Shown piece by piece: positions 25,054 to 33,607 of a stretch of DNA of 63,295 nt. The position numbers were made by a program, and so were the translations under genes. How positions within the stretch are numbered: position 1 is the stretch's first letter; every line of letters begins with the position of its first letter. The DNA is from Prolixibacteraceae bacterium (GTDB lineage Bacteria; Bacteroidota; Bacteroidia; Bacteroidales; Prolixibacteraceae), in contig DPRM01000107.1 of assembly GCA_003537645.1 (NCBI GenBank), positions 1 through 63,295 of the forward strand, written 5' to 3'. The notes below the pieces were generated by a model, which worked only from the letters and a program-made list of their open reading frames with translations, was not told the origin of the DNA and made no database searches.

Positions 25054-27459
25054 CTATTCTGTGTCGAGTTTCTGTTTCAGTACTGAATTGATGTGTTTAA
25101 TTTCCTTTTCAATCGACTCAATCAGGTTTTTTATTGCTTCCGGATGGCTGTTTGCAGCGGTGTTTTCAAGTATCTTCAGCTTGTTGTAAAGATTCATAGC
25201 CTGAAGATGTTTGGCCGGAGCTGCCAGTTTATGCGCCGATTCGCCGATTGCAGTCCAGTTTGAACTGAGATAATTCAGGTGAAGAATTTCCAGAGTTTCT
25301 TCGCTTGAACGAATAAATATTTTCAGCATTTCATTTAAAAATGCATCGTCGCCTCCCAGTATTTGTTTCAGTTCCTGCAGATCAATAGCTGAATTTTCTG
25401 CAATAGTTTTAGGATGAGTATCGCCAGCCTTCTCCTGAATCAATTTCAGGATAGCATCTAAAAGTGCCGATTCAGCAAAGGGCTTTTGCAGATACGAGTG
25501 TATTCCGGCCAACTCAATTTTATCAATATCGGCAGGTTTGGTAGTGGCAGTAAGTGCAATGATTTTAGATGATGAACGATGCTGTAATATTTGTTTTGCA
25601 GCCTCAAATCCATCCATTACCGGCATTCGAATGTCCATTAAAATAAGGTCAAACGGGTTTTCGTAAGCCAAATCAACAGCTTCCTGCCCATTGTGCGCTT
25701 CGGTAAACGAAACGCCCCAGTTATTCAGAATGTTTTTAATCAGGTAGAGGTTGAATTCTTCATCATCCACAATCAGAAAATGAAGTTTTTTAAACCATTC
25801 AGGAATAATTAACTGTTCTGCCGCGGTTTTTATAATGTTTTTAGTATTCCCTTTTATATAAGGTATTTGCACCGTGAAGCGGGTTCCTCTTCCGGGAGTA
25901 CTGTCAACTTCTATTTTCCCGTTTTGGATTTGAACCAGCTTTTTTACGATCGAGAGTCCAAGTCCTGCGCCGCGCTGCTTTTGGGTGAGGTCGGTATTCA
26001 GTTGCACAAATTCATCAAAAATCAACTGTTGGTCTTCTTTTGAAATGCCGATGCCTGTGTCTGCAACTTCAATTCGCAGGAGGTAGTTTTGTTCCGAATT
26101 TATTTCACCTGAAACAGCAAGCTTGATTTGTCCATAACTTGTAAATTTAATGGCGTTGGTAATCAGGTTGATGAGGATTTGTTTTAAGCGGGTCGGATCG
26201 CCGCGAAGAACCATGTTTTTATCGGTTTCATTCTTGATTATCAATTCAATTCCTTTTTTTTGAGCCGAATCTTTGTGAAGAGTGTGAACTTCATTTATAA
26301 TTTCGCTGGGTAAAAAATCGATCTGCTCAATTTGAAGCTTCTGCGACTCAATTTTCGAAAAATCGAGGGTGTCGTTTACAAGTGCAATCAGGTGTTCGGC
26401 TGATTTGCGCACAACATTTAAATCGGAAATCATTTCATCCGAATCAGTTTTATGGAGCATCTGTTCGCTTAGCCCGTAAATGGCGTTTACTGGAGTGCGC
26501 ATTTCGTGACTTACTGTTGCCACAAACATTTCTTTGGCTTTTGCCAGACTTTCTGCTTCGGCTTTCGCTTTCTTTAAAACTTTTTGGTATGCCCGGTTCT
26601 TACGCAGATTTTGAAAGAACAGGAATAAAATAATAATCAGGAGAATAACAGCCGCAATGGTAAAAGCGCCCATTCGCCGGTAGGTTTGGGTGGCCATCGA
26701 GTCAACTTCAATGGTTTTGGTTGCCAGCCGTTCTTGTTCGCTGGTTTCAAGGTTGTAAATATGTTTGCCAAGTATTTCAGTGACCTGAATATTCCGTTCA
26801 AGCAAAATCTTTTCTTTCACCTGCAATTGCCTGGCCTGAACCGAAATCTGTTTCTCAATTCCGGCAATTTCTTGTTTAATGATTTCCTTTTCCTTGCTTT
26901 TGTCAATAATAACGGGTTGTTTGGTGGTTGTGTCCCGTTTGCTGAATATCCGTTTGAAAAATCCTTTTTTCTCTTCCTTTTTAAACCTGATTGTATCGGG
27001 TTGGATAATTACCGTGTCGATCGTAGAATAAAGTTTTGAGAAAGATTCTTTTGTTTTCGGGCTTGTACGGTGGAGTGTCCGAATTTCGTCTAAAATCAAA
27101 AGTTTTTGGTTGACCAGCAAACGGATGGAATCAATGAGAATCATTTCATCAGAAGCGGGAATGGCATAAACTTCCAGATCGGATAATTTTCCCTGGATGG
27201 CTGTATTAAGTTGCTTGTACGGTTTAATAAACGAGGCGTCTCCGGTGATACTGTACAATCTGACTGTATTTTCTACTTCATTCAGATCGGAAGCGATGTC
27301 CTTTATTAGTAGTAATTTGAGATCGGGACGAGCTTCTTTGTGGATGGTGTCAACAATTTTTGAAAGACTCTGCCAGGCCAGATATCCGGAACCAATTACG
27401 ACCACTGCAATGCATATGGTTAAAAGAGTAAGCTGGATTTCAGTCTTGAATTTCTTCAT
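25054..27459 (-). CDS. Hybrid sensor histidine kinase (HK-REC-HPt)
   Basis: 801 aa. Transmembrane helices at about 8-29 and 265-283 enclose a helical sensor region resembling CHASE3, with a basic insert near 160-180. Then HisKA (His318 in TVSHEMRTPVN), HATPase (NLITNAIKF, DTGIGI, GAGLGLSI), receiver (Asp609 in LILMDIRMP) and a C-terminal HPt (His743 in SAHKLAAPAK). This forms an internal phosphorelay with the HPt free to phosphorylate the adjacent sigma-54 regulator. The frame has TTG at 27462, but ATG 27459 is the likely start, 11 bases after the lycopene-cyclase-domain gene. The signal sensed is unknown. Confidence 0.92.
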   Translation of the reverse strand: MKKFKTEIQLTLLTICIAVVVIGSGYLAWQSLSKIVDTIHKEARPDLKLLLIKDIASDLNEVENTVRLYSITGDASFIKPYKQLNTAIQGKLSDLEVYAIPASDEMILIDSIRLLVNQKLLILDEIRTLHRTSPKTKESFSKLYSTIDTVIIQPDTIRFKKEEKKGFFKRIFSKRDTTTKQPVIIDKSKEKEIIKQEIAGIEKQISVQARQLQVKEKILLERNIQVTEILGKHIYNLETSEQERLATKTIEVDSMATQTYRRMGAFTIAAVILLIIILFLFFQNLRKNRAYQKVLKKAKAEAESLAKAKEMFVATVSHEMRTPVNAIYGLSEQMLHKTDSDEMISDLNVVRKSAEHLIALVNDTLDFSKIESQKLQIEQIDFLPSEIINEVHTLHKDSAQKKGIELIIKNETDKNMVLRGDPTRLKQILINLITNAIKFTSYGQIKLAVSGEINSEQNYLLRIEVADTGIGISKEDQQLIFDEFVQLNTDLTQKQRGAGLGLSIVKKLVQIQNGKIEVDSTPGRGTRFTVQIPYIKGNTKNIIKTAAEQLIIPEWFKKLHFLIVDDEEFNLYLIKNILNNWGVSFTEAHNGQEAVDLAYENPFDLILMDIRMPVMDGFEAAKQILQHRSSSKIIALTATTKPADIDKIELAGIHSYLQKPFAESALLDAILKLIQEKAGDTHPKTIAENSAIDLQELKQILGGDDAFLNEMLKIFIRSSEETLEILHLNYLSSNWTAIGESAHKLAAPAKHLQAMNLYNKLKILENTAANSHPEAIKNLIESIEKEIKHINSVLKQKLDTE

Positions 27460-27470
27460 CAATGTTGAAG

Positions 27471-28160
27471 CTAATAATATCGTCGTTCCTTCAAAAATTC
27501 ATAAATGGTTGTTACCATCAGGAGCATCAGGAAAAAATAGGAGAAATCTTCGACGGGAATACTTATGACCCGGATATTCATGATATGTAACGAGTTATAT
27601 TCGACTACAGGTAATGAAGTGAGGATTCCGTTGACAATTATAAATGGGATTAATGAAACGAAATAAGCGAAGTAGAATTTGGTGATGTGCTGTTTGAATT
27701 GATTTCGGAAAATGGTGTAGCCCAGATAAATGGCAGAAAGCAGAAATGTGAAAAAGGTGTAAATCTGCTGCCTGAAGAAATAGCTGATCAATGCAAACCC
27801 AACCATCAGAAAAAGGCTAAATATTATAAAGTGATTGGCAAATTCAAACTTTGCCAGATATACTTTCAATACTTCGTAAATAAATACACATGCATAAGGA
27901 ATTACAAGGAAGAAAAGCCATTCTTCGATTGGTAATCCGAAATAATGTATTCCGAGGTTGTATTCCGGGTGAAAGCCCCAGATTTTTGCTTCTGTGAAAT
28001 TAACGTCCCAAACCAGAAAAACTGAAGCGGCCAATAATATGGCGGGAAGTATGTATTTCAGATTTTTATAATACTGTACTTTTTTATCGAAACTCAAAGC
28101 CAGCGGAACCGAAATCGAGGCAATCAGCAAAATCAGGTAGGTATAATTTTTAAATTCCAT
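27471..28160 (-). CDS. Lycopene cyclase domain (CarR/CrtY-cd-like) membrane protein
   Basis: 229 aa, about six hydrophobic helices. It carries both PxE(E/D) motifs of the heterodimer-type lycopene cyclases: PIEEWLFF and IPVEDFSYFF, with WDVNFT upstream of the first. Known members cyclise lycopene in carotenoid synthesis. No other carotenoid gene (crtB, crtI, crtZ) is in the window. It stands first in the presumed operon with the hybrid kinase, 11 bases apart, so a sensing or membrane-state role is possible, but this is inference. A clear promoter precedes it. Confidence 0.85.
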   Translation of the reverse strand: MEFKNYTYLILLIASISVPLALSFDKKVQYYKNLKYILPAILLAASVFLVWDVNFTEAKIWGFHPEYNLGIHYFGLPIEEWLFFLVIPYACVFIYEVLKVYLAKFEFANHFIIFSLFLMVGFALISYFFRQQIYTFFTFLLSAIYLGYTIFRNQFKQHITKFYFAYFVSLIPFIIVNGILTSLPVVEYNSLHIMNIRVISIPVEDFSYFFLMLLMVTTIYEFLKERRYY

Positions 28161-28182
28161 TGTATCGTGTTTATTTCTGAAG

Positions 28183-28214
28183 CAAATATAAATGAATCGA
28201 TAGAATTAATGCAA
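28183..28214 (-). promoter_or_regulatory. Promoter of the lycopene cyclase-kinase-regulator operon
   Basis: Minus strand: TTG (28214-28212), 21-base spacer, TATATTTG (28190-28183). The start site is predicted near 28177, leaving a leader of about 17 bases. Confidence 0.7.
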
Positions 28215-28233
28215 TTACTTCAGGATATAAAAA

Positions 28234-28262
28234 AAGGGTGTCTATCGGAAATAGACACCCTT
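28234..28262 (-). terminator. Terminator of the FadL-like gene
   Basis: A perfect 12-bp stem (28234-28245 with 28251-28262), 5-base loop, and an A-tract on the plus strand (T-tract in the transcript) directly after. It insulates the downstream sensor operon. Confidence 0.88.
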
Positions 28263-28281
28263 ATAATTTGAAAATCAGTTG

Positions 28282-29877
28282 TTAGAATATCTTGTAAGCG
28301 AGACCAAAAGCAAATGTAAATGTATCTTTTCCGTAAGTTTCTTTGTAAGTACCAAAAGTTGAATCAGTGAATGATTTGGTTTCGTCTTTGTAAGTTGTAA
28401 GCATTAAACCGGCATCGAGAACCAGTTTTTTGCCAATGTTGTACTGCAATCCGGTTCCGATTGTATATGAATCGTTGCTGTAGCTAAAATCGCTTTGGTA
28501 TTGCTCGCTAACTCCGGTGTTTGAATTAAGATAACCAGCACTTATTGCAAGGTTTTCAGCAACTTTGTATTCCAATCCGAAAGCCAGTTCCAGATAGTTT
28601 TTGTCGATTGTGCGTTCTTGTTTGTAAACATTTCCGCCCCAGTTAACATTTTTGTCGAGGTACATATTGAACGAACCCGAGGCTTTCAATTTGTCAGTAA
28701 CCTTGTAGTCAGCACCACCCGAAATGATACCAGGTAAATCACTTCTGGTTTCTTCACCATCGGTGAATAATCCTGTTCCATCAATTACGGTCTCGTTGGT
28801 AAGTTTTAATGCTGTTTGATGTTCATATTTCAGTGCAACATTTAATTTATCAAGAGTGATATTAATACCGATAATTGGTGTAAAACCTGTTCCTGTTTGT
28901 TTGGTGTCAACTTTTTTATCAGCAGTTGCAATCGAATTTGTTTCCATGGTTGCTGCATTGTTGTTAAATGCCTGTGCAACAACATTTAGAGTGGCTGCTG
29001 CTGTTCCGATATTCATTCCGGCAGCACTAATTCCGGCAGCGCCAAGAAGTTGAGTGACTGCAGAAACAGTTGCTGGTGGCATAGCGCTTAATGGTGTATT
29101 AGCCGGAACTCCTCCGCTAATTGCTCCTGACAAACCTGTAGAAGCTGCAACCGAATTTGTTGATAAGCCTTTTAAAAAGGTACTTCCAGCTGCAAAGAAT
29201 TGTGATGCAGGAACCATTCCACCTGTATAAGCAGCTCCAAATGCAGGATAAGTTGGGTTAATCATGATGTCTTTCAGGTGTCCGTTGTAGGTGTTGTTTG
29301 CCATTAAAACCCGAACGCCTGCCGACACAGATATGATATCGTTTATTGCATAAGTTCCATTCAGCTGAGTTCCCCAGAATACACTGGAGCCTTCGAATTC
29401 AATATTGGCAGAATACGCCGTTGTTGGAATTTTTGTAGCTGTTAATCCAGCCGGAATTGACGCGATAAGTTTTTCGAAGCTTGGAAGTCCGGTACCATAT
29501 TTGGCGCTTCCACCTCCGCCATTTGGCCCGAAGCCGAGTGATATAGCTAATTTGTCTTTTTTATAAGCTGCGAAAGCTGTAGGAAAAACTGGGGCAAGAA
29601 CTTCTCCTTTGTATTCAGCATTGTTAAGAAGGGTAAATTCACTGGTGATAGTACGGTTTTGAAAAATACTTTGGTTGTGAAGCCCAAAATAGAATCCGTC
29701 TTTCAATTGGGTCAATCCTGCCGGATTAAAATATACTGCATCCAAATCAGTAGAGGCATTTCTTGAGAGCATGCGAACAAACTGAGCACTCTGGTTGGTA
29801 TTTGTTAATATACCGCCTGCAAAGGCAGTGTTCATCAACAAAAAAGCTCCGGAAATCAAAACAGCAATTTTCTTCAT
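28282..29877 (-). CDS. FadL/OmpP1/TodX-type outer membrane transporter
   Basis: 531 aa. A signal peptide (MKKIAVLISGAFLLMNTAFA) is followed by the FadL-family N-terminus with YFNPAGLTQL and a beta-barrel of alternating strands ending in an aromatic residue (FGLAYKIF), the outer-membrane insertion signal. Members carry long-chain fatty acids or hydrophobic compounds through the outer membrane. A low-complexity Ala/Gly/Thr-rich stretch in the middle (about 210-310) is probably an extracellular loop insertion. It is monocistronic, with its own -7 box and terminator. Confidence 0.9.
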   Translation of the reverse strand: MKKIAVLISGAFLLMNTAFAGGILTNTNQSAQFVRMLSRNASTDLDAVYFNPAGLTQLKDGFYFGLHNQSIFQNRTITSEFTLLNNAEYKGEVLAPVFPTAFAAYKKDKLAISLGFGPNGGGGSAKYGTGLPSFEKLIASIPAGLTATKIPTTAYSANIEFEGSSVFWGTQLNGTYAINDIISVSAGVRVLMANNTYNGHLKDIMINPTYPAFGAAYTGGMVPASQFFAAGSTFLKGLSTNSVAASTGLSGAISGGVPANTPLSAMPPATVSAVTQLLGAAGISAAGMNIGTAAATLNVVAQAFNNNAATMETNSIATADKKVDTKQTGTGFTPIIGINITLDKLNVALKYEHQTALKLTNETVIDGTGLFTDGEETRSDLPGIISGGADYKVTDKLKASGSFNMYLDKNVNWGGNVYKQERTIDKNYLELAFGLEYKVAENLAISAGYLNSNTGVSEQYQSDFSYSNDSYTIGTGLQYNIGKKLVLDAGLMLTTYKDETKSFTDSTFGTYKETYGKDTFTFAFGLAYKIF

Positions 29878-29904
29878 AGTCGATTTTTAAAAGTTTATTT
29901 GAAA

Positions 29905-29912
29905 CAAAAATA
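29905..29912 (-). promoter_or_regulatory. -7 element of the FadL-like gene
   Basis: The minus strand reads TATTTTTG (TAnnTTTG), 28 bases before the start codon. No clear -33. Confidence 0.5.
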
Positions 29913-30001
29913 TAAATATTTATCACTTGTGAAAAATATTGTATCTGAAAATCAATGGTTTAAAAACATTCAAACAATAGATTTTATTGTTCGAACAAAA
30001 C

Positions 30002-30031
30002 AAAACCCGGCAATTTGTTGTGCCGGGTTTT
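30002..30031 (-). terminator. Terminator of lpdA
   Basis: AAAACCCGGCA pairs with TGCCGGGTTTT (11 bp, 8-base loop), 45 bases after the lpdA stop; a T-rich run follows on the minus strand. Confidence 0.8.
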
Positions 30032-30076
30032 TGCTGAAATATGTAACTATAAGATTTTGTGCATTCTAAGTTTTGC

Positions 30077-31468
30077 TTAGAGATGAATTACTTCACCGTA
30101 GGCAGCTGCGGCAGCTTCCATAATTGCTTCACTCATTGTGGGATGCGGGTGGATTGACTTGATCAGTTCATGACCGGTTATTTCCAGTTTTTTAGCAACC
30201 ACCAATTCTGCAATCATTTCAGTAACATTTGCACCAATCAGGTGGGCACCGAGTAATTCACCGTATTTAGCATCGAAAATAAGTTTCACAAAGCCGTCTT
30301 TTTGCCCGGCAGCGCTTGCTTTTCCGCTGGCTGAGAATGGGAATTTGCCTACTTTCAGCTCGTAACCTGCTTCTTTTGCCTTTTGTTCTGTCATTCCAAC
30401 CGATGCAACTTCTGGGCTCGTGTATGTACATCCCGGAATATTTGAATAGTCGATAGGGTGGGGATTGAGTCCCGCAATTTTTTCAACACAAATAATTCCT
30501 TCTGCCGAAGCTACGTGTGCAAGTGCAGGACCGGCAATAATATCTCCAATAGCAAAAACAGTCTCAACATTGGTCTGATAGAATTCGTTTACTTTCACTT
30601 TTCCTTTTTCAAGCACGATTCCCAAATCTTCCAATCCGATGTTTTCAATGTTCGGGGCAATTCCAACTGCCGACAACACAATTTCGGCTTCAATAATTTC
30701 TTCGCCCTTTTTAGTTTTTACGGTCACCTTGCACAATTTTCCTGACGTGTCAACCGATTCAACCGATGAACTGGTGAGCACTTTCATCTTCATTTTCTTG
30801 AATGACCGTTCGAGTGTCTTCGATACTTCTTCGTCTTCGTTCGGAACCACATTGGGTAGAAATTCAATCAATGTTACGTCGGTTCCAATACTTTGATAGA
30901 AATAGGCGAATTCGCTGCCAATGGCTCCCGAACCCACTACTACCATCGATTTTGGTTGTTTGGGTAAAGTCATGGCTTCGCGGTACCCGATAATTTTCTC
31001 GCCGTCCTGCTCCAGATTTGGCAACTCGCGCGAGCGGGCTCCTGTAGCCAGAATAATGTTTTTGGCCGAATGAAGCGTGCGTTTTCCTGTTTCATCGGTC
31101 ACTTCAACCGAGTTTTTATCGACCAGTCTTCCGTAGCCGTTAATTTCCTCGATTTTATTTTTTGTAAAAAGATACTGAATCCCTTTGCTCATACCATCGG
31201 CAACTCCTCTGCTACGTTTTACCATCGCCTCAAAATCAGGTTTTATTTCTCCTGAAATTGAAACTCCGTAATCGGCGGCATGTTTGGCATATTCCATTGC
31301 CTGTGCGCTTTTCAGGAGCGATTTTGTTGGGATACAACCCCAGTTGAGGCAAATGCCCCCAAGGTTTTCTTTCTCAACAACTCCAACATTTAAGCCTAGT
31401 TGTGCGGCTCTTATGGCAGCTACATATCCGCCCGGACCGCTACCTACAACCAATAAATCGTAACTCAT
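30077..31468 (-). CDS. lpdA: Dihydrolipoyl dehydrogenase
   Basis: 463 aa flavoprotein, the E3 subunit of 2-oxoacid dehydrogenase complexes (or of the glycine cleavage system). The FAD-binding GSGPGGYVAAIRAA starts at residue 9, the redox disulfide is in GGICLNWGCIPTK, the NAD-binding GSGAIGSEFAYF lies mid-protein, and the C-terminal HPHPTMSE carries the catalytic His-Glu. Full length. No E1 or E2 gene is adjacent, so it may serve several complexes. Confidence 0.96.
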   Translation of the reverse strand: MSYDLLVVGSGPGGYVAAIRAAQLGLNVGVVEKENLGGICLNWGCIPTKSLLKSAQAMEYAKHAADYGVSISGEIKPDFEAMVKRSRGVADGMSKGIQYLFTKNKIEEINGYGRLVDKNSVEVTDETGKRTLHSAKNIILATGARSRELPNLEQDGEKIIGYREAMTLPKQPKSMVVVGSGAIGSEFAYFYQSIGTDVTLIEFLPNVVPNEDEEVSKTLERSFKKMKMKVLTSSSVESVDTSGKLCKVTVKTKKGEEIIEAEIVLSAVGIAPNIENIGLEDLGIVLEKGKVKVNEFYQTNVETVFAIGDIIAGPALAHVASAEGIICVEKIAGLNPHPIDYSNIPGCTYTSPEVASVGMTEQKAKEAGYELKVGKFPFSASGKASAAGQKDGFVKLIFDAKYGELLGAHLIGANVTEMIAELVVAKKLEITGHELIKSIHPHPTMSEAIMEAAAAAYGEVIHL

Positions 31469-31605
31469 AAATGATAGCTCTTAAGTTTAAAACAAACAGC
31501 ATAATAACACCCCGCAGCGTGAAAAGTTTTGAATGAATTATTTTTGCTCTATAATGTTTGGTGTGGGTAAAATGAAACAAGTATTTTCAGGTGCAGCGCT
31601 CCGTT

Positions 31606-31673
31606 GATATTTGTAGTATGTATGATGCAATGCACCTTTCCCTGCTTTTATCTGCTTTTTTACTACAAATATC
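31606..31673. repeat. Palindromic dispersed repeat (REP-like), complete copy
   Basis: GATATTTGTAGTA (31606-31618) and TACTACAAATATC (31661-31673) are perfect 13-bp inverted repeats around a 42-base centre. The right half (from TGCACCTT at 31631) is repeated at 38898-38939 with few changes. Confidence 0.7.
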
Positions 31674-31731
31674 TTGCAGCATTACTAAGTATCTGTTTAA
31701 AATTACTTGTTTTGCTTCACCTGTTAAAAAA

Positions 31732-31759
31732 GCAAAAGCCACCGGTGAGTGACTTTTGC
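31732..31759 (-). terminator. Terminator of hicAB
   Basis: GCAAAAG (31732-31738) pairs with CTTTTGC (31753-31759) plus three inner pairs. In minus-strand transcripts the stem is followed by TTTTTT. Confidence 0.75.
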
Positions 31760-31773
31760 GGAATTTTTTTTAT

Positions 31774-32175
31774 TTAAAACTGAAGTTGTGCAAGTTCATT
31801 GCCTATGCTGTGAATAGCCGCTTTAATTCGCAGAGCTTGCTTCTCCGACATTGTTTTTTCACCCCTGACGTATTGGTTAAGAAGAGCACGGTTCATACCT
31901 GCACGCTCCGATACTCCTTTAACAGTTAGTGGAAAATGCTCAAACAGATCCTGAATATTAATATGCAGTTCAAGTTCGTATTCACCGCATATCAATTCAT
32001 CGGCTATTTTCTCATCATCTTCGAGCATACTTTCCAAATGCAGGTCAATTGCTTCACGAATGTTACCTTTCAATTCTTCAAGACTTTCGCCACCAGAAAA
32101 ACATCCCGGCAAATTTGTTACCTCGGCCCACCAACCATCTTTGTTTGGACGAACCATTACATCTACTTTAAACAT
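31774..32175 (-). CDS. hicB: HicB family antitoxin
   Basis: 133 aa. The N-terminal partial RNase H-like domain (DGWWAEVTNLPGCFSGG, 12-30) is typical of HicB, and the C-terminal helix-turn-helix (VSERAGMNRALLNQYVRG) would bind DNA and repress the operon. The start ATG 32175 is preferred over 32193: it has an unusually good Shine-Dalgarno (AAAGGAGAA) for this phylum eight bases upstream. Its product should neutralise HicA, encoded just before it. Confidence 0.93.
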   Translation of the reverse strand: MFKVDVMVRPNKDGWWAEVTNLPGCFSGGESLEELKGNIREAIDLHLESMLEDDEKIADELICGEYELELHINIQDLFEHFPLTVKGVSERAGMNRALLNQYVRGEKTMSEKQALRIKAAIHSIGNELAQLQF

Positions 32176-32205
32176 ATTGCTTTCTCCTTTCATTAAAAGG
32201 GAAGG

Positions 32206-32391
32206 CTAATTAAGCCCCGCCTGTTTTAGAATTGAACTTTCGAGCCATTTCGGAACATCTTTATTACCATGGTAAGGAATGGTAACCGCTCCTTTCTTCA
32301 CTGGGTGCTTAAACTGGATATGGCTACCTTTCTGTCTTACCTTTTCCCAGCCGTCTTCCTCAATGAATTTTATGATTTCGTCGGTTTTCAT
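32206..32391 (-). CDS. hicA: HicA family toxin (mRNA interferase)
   Basis: 61 aa, dsRBD-like fold. The catalytic histidine is in QKGSHIQFKHP (about His24), followed by VTIPYHGNKDVP, both hallmarks of HicA. It cleaves mRNA and arrests growth when HicB is lost. It stands first in the operon, as is usual for hicAB. It appears intact. Confidence 0.93.
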   Translation of the reverse strand: MKTDEIIKFIEEDGWEKVRQKGSHIQFKHPVKKGAVTIPYHGNKDVPKWLESSILKQAGLN

Positions 32392-32395
32392 GATT

Positions 32396-32450
32396 CGAAA
32401 GTAACATTTATGATACTTCTATGCAAGGTTTAAAGTAACTATTTTGATAC
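32396..32450 (-). promoter_or_regulatory. hicAB promoter with two palindromic operators
   Basis: Two 19-base direct repeats, AAAGTAACATTTATGATAC (32398-32416) and AAAGTAACTATTTTGATAC (32432-32450), lie 34 bases apart. Each is itself a near palindrome (GTAaCAt..atGaTAC). The minus strand has TTG (32426-32424), 20 bases, TACTTTCG (32403-32396), so the first operator covers the -7 region. This suits repression by HicB. Confidence 0.65.
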
Positions 32451-32484
32451 ATTTAAGCTCCAATATATCAAATAGTATCTGGAA

Positions 32485-33585
32485 TTATTCAGGAAAAAGT
32501 TCGTTCAGTTTTTCGGCAAGTTGTTCGCTTCTCAAACCTTTGGCTAAAATTTTGCCTTCCTTATCGAGCAGGTAAGTCTGTGGTATAGCTTCAACCGAGT
32601 AAAGACGGGCAGCAGCATTCTGCCAGAATTGCAGATCGGAAACATGCACCCAGCTTAACTGATCGTCTTTTATTGCCTGTACCCATTCTTCTTTGCCGCG
32701 GTCGAGCGAAACGCCAATAATTTCGAATCCTTTTGCATTGTATTTCTGATACAGTTTAACCACATTGGGGTTTTCCTGACGGCAGGGAGCGCACCACGAA
32801 GCCCAAAAATCGATCAATACCACTTTGCCGCGCAACGATGATAACTGAACCGGCTTTCCTTCCGGATCGTTCATGGTAAAATCAGGAGCAACAGCACCAA
32901 TAGCGGTCTTCTTCATATTTTCGGCCATCTCTTTAACTTTTATTACATATTCTGAAGTACTGATTTCGGCCGGGAATTTACTTGCGATCGAATCGAGTTC
33001 GGCGCCATCAATGCGGTTTGCCAGCTGAACCAAAGCAATGTAAGCTGCGACTACAGAATTGTTATGCTCTTTTACAAAGTTTTTCGTAAAAACGGTCATG
33101 TTATCAGTCATTGCCTTAAAATCTATTTCAGCTTTTTTTGCTTCATCGGTATTTCCGCTCATCATAGCTGCCTGGTATTTCTGCTGAAGTTCGTTGCCTT
33201 GTTTGGTAAGGCGTTCGAATTCGGTGAGGTAGATCTGGAAAATATCCTGACTGGGAGAACCTGTAATTTTAGTACTTCTCAGGCTGTCTTTATAGGCAAC
33301 AATTGTAATTTTCGAATTATCGAGAAAAAGCTGGGCGAAGTAATCCTGCTCATTCAGTCGCAGTACCCGGAAATCAGCTGTTTCCATTTTTCCCTTTAAA
33401 GTAAATTTTCCGTCAACAACATCAACCGTGTCAACATCTTGCGGGCGTCCGTCCACAATTTTTTGCAGATATACTTTGCCGGTTTCTACGCCTGCAATAG
33501 AGCCTTTGATCGAAAATTCATCTTTTGCCGTTTGACACGAATATACTGTCAGTGCAAATACCAAAATTGCTAATAGTTTTCTCAT
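32485..33585 (-). CDS. TlpA-like thiol-disulfide oxidoreductase lipoprotein
   Basis: 366 aa. The signal peptide ends in a lipobox VYSC (Cys17). The N-terminal part (about 20-120) is a DUF4369-type beta domain, the middle is helical, and the C-terminal part (about 225-366) is a thioredoxin fold with the redox motif WCAPC and the cis-proline loop EAIPQTYL. It probably keeps envelope protein thiols in the right state. It follows meaB by 22 bases, so the two may be cotranscribed; no functional link is evident. Confidence 0.9.
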   Translation of the reverse strand: MRKLLAILVFALTVYSCQTAKDEFSIKGSIAGVETGKVYLQKIVDGRPQDVDTVDVVDGKFTLKGKMETADFRVLRLNEQDYFAQLFLDNSKITIVAYKDSLRSTKITGSPSQDIFQIYLTEFERLTKQGNELQQKYQAAMMSGNTDEAKKAEIDFKAMTDNMTVFTKNFVKEHNNSVVAAYIALVQLANRIDGAELDSIASKFPAEISTSEYVIKVKEMAENMKKTAIGAVAPDFTMNDPEGKPVQLSSLRGKVVLIDFWASWCAPCRQENPNVVKLYQKYNAKGFEIIGVSLDRGKEEWVQAIKDDQLSWVHVSDLQFWQNAAARLYSVEAIPQTYLLDKEGKILAKGLRSEQLAEKLNELFPE

Positions 33586-33607
33586 TGAATTAAATATTAA
33601 AGTGAGT

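Larger units (their letters stand above)
31469..31773. other. Intergenic region between hicB and lpdA
   Basis: No gene was recognised in these 305 bases. It contains the palindromic dispersed repeat (31606-31673) and the hicB terminator (31732-31759). No clear lpdA promoter was recognised. Confidence 0.6.
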
